A DNA stretch of 64,000 nt from Myrica gale (lineage: Eukaryota; Streptophyta; Magnoliopsida; Fagales; Myricaceae). The first letter of the stretch is position 1; every line of letters begins with the position of its first letter. The stretch covers positions 5,624,501 through 5,688,500 of the forward strand of contig OZ005619.1 in NCBI GenBank assembly GCA_963930655.1, written 5' to 3'. The position numbers were made by a program, and so were the translations under genes. Shown here piece by piece: positions 36,800 to 48,400 of the stretch. The notes under the pieces were generated by a model that ran no database searches, was not told where the DNA came from, and saw only the letters and a list, made by a program, of their open reading frames with translations.

Positions 36800-37218
36800 A
36801 TGAAAATAAGGATTAGTGGGTGGCCTATTAACATTGAGATTTTTCACCTCGAAGGCACTGAAAACTGGTTGGAAGCCGTTTTAGACCCTACTTCCCAGGT
36901 GGGTATTATTTCGACTGATGTGTATAGTTTTCAGCTCTATACTGTGGTGCTTCTCGATTGTGTTTGGATGGCTCGGAATCGGCTTGTTCATGATTTGGTT
37001 CGCACTACCCCAATTGCTCTGTCTCATCAGATATCCAAGTGTCACATGGAGCATCTCCATTCCTGGAAATTAGTTCCCAAGATTACTTAGAAAAAATTGG
37101 CCTCTAGATGTTTTCGGGGTAATTTTCATCGCCTTAATTTTGATGTGGCTATTCGTCCATCACATTCATCGTGTGCTGCTGTTCTTTTCCATCCTTCTGG
37201 TGTTGTGCTTCGGGCTTG
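36800..37218 (+). pseudogene. L1-type LINE fragment with RNase H-like region
   Basis: The frame 36800-37090 and its continuation beyond the TAG read: WPINIEIFHL..WLEAVLDP, FQLYTVVLLDCVWMARNRLVHD, SHQISKCHMEHLHSW, then FHRLNFDVAIR...CAAVLFHPSGVVLRAW. This is the order in plant LINE polyproteins: zinc-binding linker followed by the start of an RNase H domain (LNFDVAIR). It is cut off at 37219, where the hAT-like sequence begins. Confidence 0.65.
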
Positions 37219-37745
37219 GTATTAACGGTAACGGTTATACGATAACCGCTTAAGCCGTATAATCGTTGTGCAAAAAAATGAGTTTTTTCCTTTAGTTTTT
37301 TTCATTTTTTTCATTGTTTTAGACTGTTTAAATTTCCAACATATTATCATAATCAATAATCATATCAAATGGACAAATATCATAACATATTCAAATATAA
37401 TATCATAATCATTAACAATCATAACAAATATAATGTTGTCCAAAAGTATAACATAATATCATATTCAAACATAAAGACTAAAGTCTAATAAAAGTGTTCA
37501 ACAATGTGACATAAATCAACCAACATATTCCAACAAAAGTATGTCACATAATCAATAATCATCTCAAGTCTTAACTAGGGGTGGTTAGCAGTAGTGTAGG
37601 TGACGGTTTGGTGAAAACCGTCACCGTCACCGCAATTGACAGAATCACATATTTGACACAGTCACCGCACCGCTAAGACACAATAACCGCCGTTACCGGT
37701 AACGGTAACGGTTGCGGTAGCGGTTTTAGCGGTTAAAATGGTAAC
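37219..37745. mobile_element. Truncated copy of the hAT-like element
   Basis: Nearly collinear with 24250-24785: same 'ggtaacggttatacgataaccgctta', same 'aaatggacaaatatcataacatattc', same internal copy of TAGGGGTGG and the same 'gcggtagcggtttta.cggttaaaa.ggtaac'. The left ~120 bp and the CACCCCTA right terminus are absent. It abuts the LINE RNase H fragment, so insertion or recombination truncated both. Confidence 0.7.
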
Positions 37746-38979
37746 TAGGGTTGCCTAGGGCTGGATATTGAGAATGAGAGTGAAGAATATATAACTAGGG
37801 AATATAAAAATACTTACAAAAAAAAACTAGGTAATAGAAAAATAAAAATCTCACGTACAAAAAAATATAAATAATATTTGCTCGTGGTCAAAAAGAATAT
37901 TAAAATAAAAGGATAAATATATTTTTTACCTACAAATTACCATAAATTTTGCAATTTACACCTTAAATTACTATTTTCTTACATTTTACTCTCTAATTAC
38001 CGATCTTAAAAATTCACAAACAAAACTTTATTGCTTAGAAAAAAAACTTTACTTCACTAGCCAGGATTTAGGGGTACTGGAGTCGACCGACATCATTTGT
38101 ACCTGAGTGGTATTGACAGGACCCTCATTCGAGCCCCCAAGATAGCAAGGCGTGGAGGCATGTCTGACAAGGCTTTGCGCACGAAAGGTCTTGCACATAC
38201 ACGCCCATAGGCAACATACATGGTGGTAGAGCGGTGGCGGCAACCACCACAAGCGGCTATGAGGGGTCATATATGGTAAATCGCATGTGAGATCCCTATA
38301 TAGCTGAATCCCCCTATTTCAAGGATGTTATCTTTTTTGCTTTTAAGTCCAAAATATTGTCATGTTGGCTTGATTCAATTAAGGCAATAATCTTGGTCCT
38401 ATTTTGGAAAGATTATTCCTTGATTGAAGTTAGGAAGCTTTTAGGCATGTGGCTGAATTTCCTTGCTCCCTATATGGAAGCTTATGGTCGACCACATACC
38501 TATTTTTGTGGACAATCAATCTTTGATGGGCTAGTTTTGAGAAAAAGGCATGATCTCTACAAGATATTTCCTTTTAAACTCTAATAAAATTTTGGAGGAT
38601 TGATTGCGTGGCAATCAAGACTTTCCTTGTGAAATGAGAACCCTTTACCACCCAAGTTCATGGAGGTAGTATAAATACCCCTTGATGGCACCATTTGTAA
38701 GCATTCATTTATCCAGATATTGAATAGAGTCTCTAAGGGAGCTTTTGACCTTTGAGTCATTATCTTTCGGTGTTCGGGGTTATGCCTGACACTTGGGCTA
38801 GCATGAGTGCTATAGTGCATGGGGTTAGACTTGCCGTTATTCACACTTGTTAGACCTGACTTGCACTGGGTTAGGCTGGTCAAGTTGGGGGCAATCGACG
38901 ACTGAGATTAGGTATGAAAATTTGGGCTAGCAAAAGAGGTTTGGTGCTTGAGATTAGGCCTAACATCTCTCTTTCTTTA

Positions 38980-39190
38980 TTAGAGGTGCATCGTTGGGTT
39001 AAACCGATTTTAAGGGTGAGTACCGAAACGGATGGAACCACGAAATGAGTCATTCTGGTTCCATTCCGGATGGAACCAGAATGAAAATTCCTATTCCGGT
39101 GAGTAGAATGGTACCAGAATCTCCAGAAACGGAATTCAAAAATTCTGGTTCTATATCTGGGCCTAAAGGCCCAGTTATGACTTAGGCCCA
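38980..39190. mobile_element. hAT-like terminus / repeat
   Basis: Starts with 'tagaggtgcatcgttgggttaaaccgatttt', a hAT-style end. It then repeats 'ggaaccagaatgaaaattcc', 'ggtaccagaat' and 'attctggttc' motifs in both orientations. A low-complexity TIR interior; no right end fixed. Confidence 0.35.
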
Positions 39191-40358
39191 AAATGCTCAT
39201 TTTGGGACGAAATTAGGCGATTTTTTCCCCTGTTGCAGGAGTTTCATAGTATGGTTTTTAAACGTATCATTCCATCATGATCGTCAAAACATCAAAGGGA
39301 AAAATTACATATTCAAACGTTGACCTAAAAAGCACCTCCTTATCAAAGCACAACGAAATATAGTCTCTTGTATGTTATTCACTAGTATCCTTTCTAACAA
39401 ACGAACACCCATTATGTGTACACGCATGTATACATATGCACACATAGTTTCCTCTTTCAGCATTGCTCATTTTCAAACCAGAACCTTGAGCAAGATAACT
39501 AAAAGCCTAATGAAGAAACACACGGTTAGTCTTCGTTAGTGAAATGTTCTGAGACCCCCAACCCCAACCGTTATCTCTTTTATAGCTTCTGCGTTAAGGG
39601 CAAAAGGAATAATTCAAACTATAAGTTGTCACGTGGACGACATGTGGTTAATTTACCGTGAGAATTAACTGCAATTCGAGGTACATGGTGTAAATCAACG
39701 TAAACATAACTTTAGAGTACTAATCTAACGAAATTGATAAAAGTGGGTGTAACTAAGAAATGACCCCAAAGTTCAGGGGTGCAAAATAAATTTTTCCTTA
39801 AGATTTAAAATCCCAAAATTTTAGTAATATTCTCCAAAATGTTGGTAAACTAACCCCATAAGTTAAGTGCTTTGGGCCAAGAAATATCAACATACGCTAG
39901 GGCTAAAGTACTCACGAATCCTTATTTACGAGGGAATAAACATTGGTGAGGGTCTACTCGGGTGACTATCAGGTACGTGGGTGTTGAAGTAACTCAGAAT
40001 TTCGATCGTTGGTAGAGGTAGAAGTAGAGAGATGTACTGGAGTCGGTATAGTGTAACTTCGTACCAAAGCTCTCTAGAATTCTTTTTGTCGTCTTCCTCA
40101 GTTTCCCTTTCGCTTTAATTTATCCCCATTTTTATTTCCATTGCCGATTTAGGGTTTTATGATCTTTTCCCATTCGGGTGGGTTTATCGGTTCTTCTTTG
40201 TCTCTTCATCTTTCCACAACGAGGGGGCGTCTTTGCGCCGCAACCATGTTTACAATTCCGGGCTCATCAGTGTTTATTTTACTCCGTAATTCTGAGTTGT
40301 ATCTAATTTGACTTCGACAAACGGAGGTTTAATTTTGATTTATGATAATTTGAGAAAA

Positions 40359-42413
40359 ATGAATCTGGACGAAGATGATTATGTTTTATACGGAACACCG
40401 ATAGAGCGCGAGGAAGAGATCACCAGCCGTAAGAAAAAAGCAGTGGCCGAGTCCTCTGGTCACCTACGAAGTCTCCCTGCTTGGAAGCAAGAGGTACGGG
40501 AAGGAGTTTTTGAGTGCTTCACGCTTATTCTGATTATTCATCCTCTTTTTATTTAATTTTTATTTTATCTTTAATCTCCAGGTTACAGATGAAGAAGGGC
40601 GAAGAAGATTTCATGGAGCATTTACAGGAGGGTTTTCTGCCGGTTTCTACAATACTGTGGGATCGAAAGAGGGTATACTTTTAGTTACTTGAATTGGATG
40701 GACTCATTTTTCTAAGTACTTTAGAGCGTGGGTTAATACTACGTGCAAACAAATGTGCAGGGTGGACTCCACAGTCATTTGTATCCTCGCGGAAGAATAG
40801 AGCTGAAGTCAAACAGCAGAGCATTCTTAACTTTTTAGATGAAGATGAAAAGGCTGTATGTTTCATCTTGTCTATGCCAAGATATCAGTTTGCTTAAGAT
40901 GGTTTTAATCGGCATTTGTCAGGGGATATAATTTTATTTGGGGGTTTTGAACTTTGTCCGCCTTGCAGTATGTTTGGGACTTTGGAGGAGAGGGGGAGGA
41001 TAAAGGGGCATGGAGAGGAAGAGAAAGGATCTTTATCCCTTTGCTTAATTGCAATGGGAGGGACATGGACTAGTCGGTAGGAATCCGTTCTCTAATTTGG
41101 TTGTAGGGTGGCAAGGAGAGGAAAGGAAGAAGTATCATGTAAATTGAGAATGGGGAAAATTCGTTAAAAATGTTTGCTTTGCCACCTTTAAGTTTTGATA
41201 AATTATTTAGGATAAAAGTCAAAGTAAAGGAAGACTCCTTGGGCTGCAATCTTCTCCTTTCAATTTGTTACAACTGGAGAAAAATGAAAAGGGGGCTTCG
41301 AGGGGTATGGCTATGAGCAGCTATATGGTGCTCACGGCCTCACCCACTGCGTAATAATAATTAATTAATCCATAAGGTGTATGAAAAATACATGGGATGC
41401 TGATATGTCCTCTAAAGAAAACTAACAAATTCTGAAAGACGTAAAGCATGTTTAAATAAGCAACCAATTCATAGAGAGGGAGTGAGTGAGAAATAATGTC
41501 TAGGAGTATCTATATTGGACGTGTGTTGATGCCGGGTATGGCTATTAGTTTGAGGTATCCTGGGGGCTTGGTATCCTTCTAAATGCTCTTAAATCCTTTA
41601 TAACCATCCTCCTCCCCCCCCCCCTCTCCTCCAACACACAAGAAAAGAAAAAAAATGTCCTTTCTCCTTTCCTCTAGTTTGTCTCTCTATCCAAGTATGC
41701 CTTGGTTTTGGCTTTTTCTGTTAAGAATAGACTTAGTGTGGTTTGGGTTAATGACCCAAGTATTGGAACTTCTACACTTCAGGTTTTTGTCGCTTGCATT
41801 TGGTGGAGTTTGTGGAAGGAAAGGAATAACAGATGTTTTGAGGATAGAACGTTGTCTATGGATAGTTTGAGGGGCTCTATGTTGAATTCTCTTTTCTTGT
41901 TGGCTAACACAGCTTTAGGGTGCCCTTTTGTGGGTTTTCCGGATTTTTCGAGTTTTTTTAGCTTGTATGCTCTAGTTGTTTCACTATAGTCTCTTGTACT
42001 GTCAACTATCTTCGTTTCTTCATTAATAAAGGTTAATTTATTTATAAAAAAAAAAGATGTTTTGACCAAATTTTTCATCAATGAAATTATCTGAAGATAA
42101 TTTTTAGGCAATGAAGGAGTCACTCCAGTTTGCTTTTTCCAGCCAATTTCTCTCCTGACAAGGAAGCTACAGCGTAATTTCTTTGCGTTTTAGTCTTTTG
42201 CCCAACTCTCATGGCTGCCATTGATCCACACGCCCTAGAGTATGAGATGGAAAATGATGGTGCCTGTTTTTCTTCCAAAGAGAGTAAAATTCACAGAAAA
42301 AGATGTTCTGATTAGTCCTTGCAGGATTATGCCGAATAAGTAAAAACATAGGTAAAACATGGCTATAAATGCTAACTGAAACAGTGTGCTTTGGTAGGGG
42401 CATTAGGGTCACA

Positions 42414-42448
<35 letters not shown>

Positions 42449-45400
42449 TCTGTTCTAAGTTTTTTAGGGATTTGTTCATCGTAATTTCAGATTTAATTTT
42501 TATTTACTGTGTGCATGCTCTTTGAATTGTCAAGTTTATCATAAATTTTTCCTCCAGGCATGAGGATGTATGTATATCCATGTTCAGTTTCCATTTGATT
42601 TTGGGATTAATAACTGTTAGAAATTACCAATTGTCTTAAAGTTAAAAGTTTATGAGAACTGGTGACTTTAACGAAGCAAGATTCAAGCTCGAGATTACTA
42701 TTATGATACTCTAAGTTATTGCCAGTTATCTCAAAAACTTAAACTAACAGTTGATAACATGGTAAGTTGGAAACCAACTCTCCTTTCTGTCAAGATTCCT
42801 TTTCAACTCCCTAAGACTCCGAAAAGAATTGGAATCTCTCTTTCTTAGAAGGCCAAGCCTTCCAGTTTGGTACAGACAACTACTAATCCTCTCTTTTGTC
42901 GCTAAATTTTTCTCAAGTAGTTCATCTCTTTTCAGATTTCTAGCTCCCTTCATTTATTCATTTAGAAAAGATAGATAGTTGGTGCTAAGTTCAACTATGG
43001 ATGTGTTAAAGTAGATATTAATGAAATTGTTTTGTTGAGATTATTTATAAGCTTCTGAATTAACGTTTTAATTCTTTCATTTGGAAATTCTAGGACTTTG
43101 AAGGTCAATCATTGGAGACATCTTTGGAGTTTGATACATTTGGATCTACAGCTAAAGAACTTGCTCGTAAACAAGCTGAGAAGGAGCAACAGCAGAGGTT
43201 GGGTTTCATTAAATGCTTTTTGTGATGGTTCATAGCGTGGGATCAATAGGTCAACTGTTAAATACTAGCCAGGATGGTTTATAGCGTGGGATCATTATTT
43301 CAACTGACGTCTATGTATGAGTTAAGCATGTTTTTTTTTATAAGAAAAGCTTTATTGAAATAAAAAAGGTGACAACAGTACAAGGAGCTATACTGAACCA
43401 TTTACGGTAAACATGCTAGAAAACTGATATAATCATAGAAGTTTATGAAAGGAGACCCCAGCACAGCATTAGCCTACAAAAACAAAGTCTGCAACATCTT
43501 GCCCTTCAAAAGCTCTAGGGACAACTCCGAATCTTCGAAGCATCTGCCATTCCTCTCGCATGTATGAGTTAAGCATGTTGACTTGCAAGAGTTGGAACTT
43601 GGGATATCAAGGAGCAAAATAATTCCTATTGACAAGTGAAGTTTTGAATCTGTTTGACCGATAATAAAATGTCTGTTATTCAGAAATCGATGTTTGTTAC
43701 ATTTGATGATATTGCCTGTCTAGTTCGTCCCCTAGGTTTTAGAAGAAAAAATCTATGGCTGGTAATTCCCTTTTGCTGTTCATCAAATATAAACTCTCTT
43801 GTTCTTCATGCCATCAGCTCAAATGTCTTTACATGTTGAGTTTTAACTGAGGGTATAAAACTTAAAAATAAGATTGTCCTCACCAGAGTGGAATGTGTCA
43901 TATCAAGTGACTTAGAGATTTACTTGATATGTTTATCAGTTTAGATGTTCTAATCCCTGGCATTTAAATGAGGGTTTTAATAGGGCTCCCCCAAGACTAT
44001 CCCTATTGAGCCAAATTTTGAAGTACAATGTGACTAAAGTCAAGCAGAAATAGGTTATGTGGCAGAACTTCAGTGAGGATTCAAATCCCCTTCATTATTG
44101 GAAGGTTGCATGTGACAGGATCAAGAATGTTTAGAGTTATGGATGTCCTTTTTTTGGCAGTGACATGAGTGTGGACTTCTGAACCAAAAGGGGGCAAATT
44201 CTGTGCTTTCACAGGCTTTGATAGAGAATCCCAATCCAGAAGATGAAGATTATTTTGGTCGGAGGATCTCTTGCTGCTGCATTGTTTTAAGTGTTTGGAT
44301 TTTTGAACCATGGAGTAGACTGCATGGTCTTGCAAGGTTGATAGAGCATGAATGTTTAATTGTATATTAGGGTTTTAGTTAACAAGGATGCTATTTCTCT
44401 CTAGAAAGCATTTTGATACTGCTGGCAGAGAGGCGAAGTTATTCGGTATTTTACTGTCTTGGTACTAGCTTCCTCCTTACCCTTACTTGAAACTATTCAG
44501 TCGGGTAACTTTGGTTGTTTTCCTCTGTTATTCTCCTAGCATGCTAGGAACCAGCGTCTCTATGAAATTCTGTTATGGCTTTGAGATCAGGAGTGCTCGG
44601 GTGGAAAACCATCTGTTTTTAAAAGCATATACTTGCACCTTTTTTTCCATGTGGCAAAGGGAAAGAACTACTTTGTAGCTGGTTTGCAAGGTCACCTTGC
44701 TCTTCTTGGCACTGCATCTTTTTTCCTGAGCTTCTTGATACTGCATCTAAATCTTAATTGTGCATACTTTGTTCACTCTATAGAGAGAGAGAGAGAGAGA
44801 TCATGTATAGGAAAGATTATAGGTGATTAGTCAAGCAAGTAGAAGGAAGTATATCCAGCAGAACAAATACAAGGAAATCAATGTTTGTACACATTATCAT
44901 ATTCCTGTCTGTCTGTCTGTCTGTCTGTCGTTCTCTCTCTCCCGGTAAACATAAAACCCCTAAGTGCTCTGCAAGTGATTTCAAAACCACCATGTTTTTA
45001 TAGCAGAGAATCCTTGTGCCGTGACATGCCCAAGGAAAGAATGCAAAACATCCAGTTGAGCAGTCTCATGTACTTATTGGTGAAGATCACTTGGAAAAAG
45101 AGGAAAGAAAAGCCAACTTGGTCTTTCAGAATAGTTTTTCTTCTTAGTGTGTCCATCTGTTAGTTCATCATATTGGAATGTTTTTGAGGTTGAAAGAGGG
45201 AATGCAAAAACAAGGACAAAATGTTTATCTGCCAGTGGGAAATGCTTTTCAAAGATTGTTGGCATACATTTAATTGAACCTTGATAGAGAATTACCCTAA
45301 TGCACTATCACCCGATAGGAACACATTTTCTTTCCTAATTTGGTTTAGAAATCCGCAAATTTGAGAATGCTACAGCGAGGGCCTCCATCGGACCAAAATA

Positions 45401-48400
45401 ATCAGGATCCTCCGACTGTGATGATAAGCCCTGTCAATGCCAAATATTGATGACAAATGAGCTTCGTAACTGTCAAGTCATATGAACTGCACTTTTTCCC
45501 TTTTTCTTTTGGGTTCTTTTTTGAGGGTTCAAAGAACTGATACATTTATGTTTTACACGCTTGCATGCACACATTTTTACCCCCTCAAGACTGGCATGAA
45601 TGGTTTCTCTCATAGGTAATAAATATTGATTACAAATGGTTTTAGTAGCTACGAGATTGATGGCAAATGGTGGTTTTAGTAGCTATCAAGTCTCTTATAA
45701 ACCACTTCTTGTTTTACTTTTTTGAGAGTTCCAAGTAACTGTTGGACAGACACTGACACACACACAAACAAGCAAATTTTTGCTCCCTGTAGACAGCATA
45801 GTGAAAGGTTTTGCTGTTTTGCTCATACGATGTTTATTGTGTATTGCAGGCCATCAGCTATTCCTGGTCCTGTTCCTGATGAAATAGTTCTTCCCGCTAC
45901 AGAATCTATTGGTTTGTTTCAGTTGGTGAAGAATATTGTCTGTGCAAATGGTGTTTTTGGTTCAAAATCTAACTTTCATAGCCCTCGTTTTCTGCTGTTG
46001 AATAGGTGTGAAATTGCTGCTGAAGATGGGATGGCGACACGGTCATTCAATTAAGGATTCCCAGGCAAATTTACTATATGGTAATTTCTTTTTCACTTCC
46101 AAAAAATATGTTCCGTTATTACTTTTATTTGTTTCATCTATTTTTAAGGGTAAAATCATTTAGTCCTTGAGCTTTACACCGATTTAAAATAGATCATTGG
46201 GTTTCAAAACTCTAAACTTTTAGTCATTGAGTTTTTTCCCCTAAAAAAATAAGGTTATTCTGTCAACGGTTCGTTATTCCGTTAACGGCCAAACCGCCAG
46301 ATCAGCAAAAAATTACAGTCAGCGATATACGGGGAGGACCTTATTTTTTTGGGGTACAACTCAATGCTAAAAAGTTAAGAATTTTTAAGGCCGAGGACCT
46401 ATTTTTAAATCGGTGTAAAACTCAATGACCAAAAATAATTTTACCCTCGTTGCTGATTTGGTGGTTTGGCCATTAATGGAATGAAGGGCCGTTGACGGAA
46501 TAACCTTTTTTTTTTTGGTACAAACTCAAGGACTAAGGTGGTGTTTGAGTGCCAAAATTTTGGCTTCATTATAAAAACTAGAAAATAATCTCTCTCCCTA
46601 TCAAATCACTCATTTTCACTATAATATTCATTCAAATCTTCTCTCTCTCTCACTTTTTCACCAACTCCCATAAACTATCTTCACTTTTCACCAACTCTTA
46701 TACCCCAAAATTTTAACCACCCCAAAATTCTGGCACTCAACACCACCTAAAAGTTAAGAGTTTTAAAACCCAAGGATCTATTGTTAAATCGGTGAAAAAC
46801 CCAAGGACCAAAAATGATTTTACCCTTTCTTTTATGGCATGCAGCATCATGTTCCTATGTGAAGTGTTTTCTCTCTGTGCCTGAGCAGCCTGGGGCATAG
46901 AATTTGATAAATGAGTACAGAGCGTAATTTTGGTATATACACAGCTGAGACTGCAGCCTCGAGCATATTAGTACAAAATGAAACTAGTGTATTTCTAATG
47001 TTTTTTCTCTTTTCTGCTATGAGTGGCCGAACATTCCTGCATTACCGGTGGTTGACATTTGTGATGAGTGTATTCTTGTAAGACGTGATCTCAGTTATAA
47101 TAGGTGACTGACAGGTATGGTCTGAGTAACGAAACAGCTCTAAACAAAATTTCAGGCTTATTAAATGCATCTTGGGCAGATTCCACAAGTGAAAAGGCCA
47201 CCCTATTGCTAGTTGTGGAAATGTATTTTCGCAAAATACAATGTGTTGAGGATGGAACTATCAAGTCTTTATCGTACAATTTTTTATTTGGGTGCAAGTC
47301 CAATTCATATCAATTTCATTGTTTCATCTGATTCTTCTTTTGTCAATTTCCATTAGTGATGTTCGGCTGCAAAAGATCCTCAAAATTTGTAGAAAATTTG
47401 ATTGTAGTGTGAATATTTAGGTAGATTGGAGCTCTATTGGGGTTTATAAAAAGTTGGTGAATTTTTTTTAAAGATATTTGATTGTAAATTGGTTTTTATT
47501 AGAGTTTGTAGAAAGATGTAGAGATGATTTGATGAAATGTTTTAATAAAAAAATATTGGACTTTGGTGAAAAAGTATAGAGAGAGAAGATTTGATGGAAT
47601 TTTTTTAAAAGGTGTTGGAGTTTGTGTTGATTTTTTTGAGATTTTGGATGTTCAATTGTGAATTCTTCTTCCTAGTCAAACCCCTTGTTTAGCCAAATTT
47701 TGGCACCAATACTACTCACTCCATCTCTATAATTTACTTATAGATGCTCGGAGAGAAGCTCGTAAAGCTTTCTTGGCATTTTCTTCTGATGATGCGAAAA
47801 CACAGTTTGCTGAGTCTGAGCCGGTTCAGGATGACCTGGAGAGTTTTACTGAGCAGCCTGCTAATGATGGTGTCCAGTCTTACCAAAGCACACCTGTGAG
47901 AACATTTTTCCTCAGTTTTTAAATGCTTATTTAGACAGATTGACTTCATGAAGAGCAATTCTTTTTCAATTTGTTTTCCTCCAAAAAAGAAGCTATGGAT
48001 TTGCTCAAACTTATGTCCCTCGTTATTTGTTGATTTTGTGCTGTAGTTCTTTTTTCAGTTCAACATCTTCCAATACTGGTAAGTCTGTGGGGTCCCAAAG
48101 CCATGCTCATTTGGAATAAGACCATTTTAGTTAAGAACATAATTTATGTTAACAGGAATACTGGGAATATCTGGACTGGCTAATGACTTTCTATTGCTTT
48201 TTGCCAAAGAACACAAAATATTCAAAAGATTTCAGTGTTCTTCACTTCATGACTGTGATCTCAATTGCTTCTACTGAATATCATTTAATTCGAAAGACAT
48301 ATTTTTGCTAATGATGACGTTGAAGATTTAGGACCAGGTTTTGTCCAGTGAAAGATGTCTCTGATCTTTCATTTTTCACTTCAGGTTTATGTGCTCAATC

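Larger units (their letters stand above)
29719..40358. other. Transposon-rich gap between DR1 and TGH
   Basis: A 10.6-kb divergent intergenic space. It holds the DR1 promoter (29720-30120), a 155-bp tandem duplication (30374-30665), a gypsy gag remnant (31130-32050), a MULE N-terminal fragment (33100-33655), MITE copies (33720-34320, 36290-36610), a LINE RNase H fragment (36800-37218), a hAT-like fragment (37219-37745) and a hAT-like terminus near 38980. The stretches 32060-33090, 34330-36280 and 37760-38970 show only decayed or unrecognised sequence. 39220-40358 contains the TGH promoter and 5' UTR; no regulatory motif was assigned there. Confidence 0.6.

Noticed and set aside
38049-38883. 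ORFs on both strands around 38.0-38.9 kb
   Set aside because: They look like fragments of decayed repeats. I could not tie them to a family.
44083-44105. tRNA-like T-loop phrase (gattcaaatccccttc)
   Set aside because: No matching acceptor stem, anticodon arm or B-box context around it. It lies in an intron of TGH.
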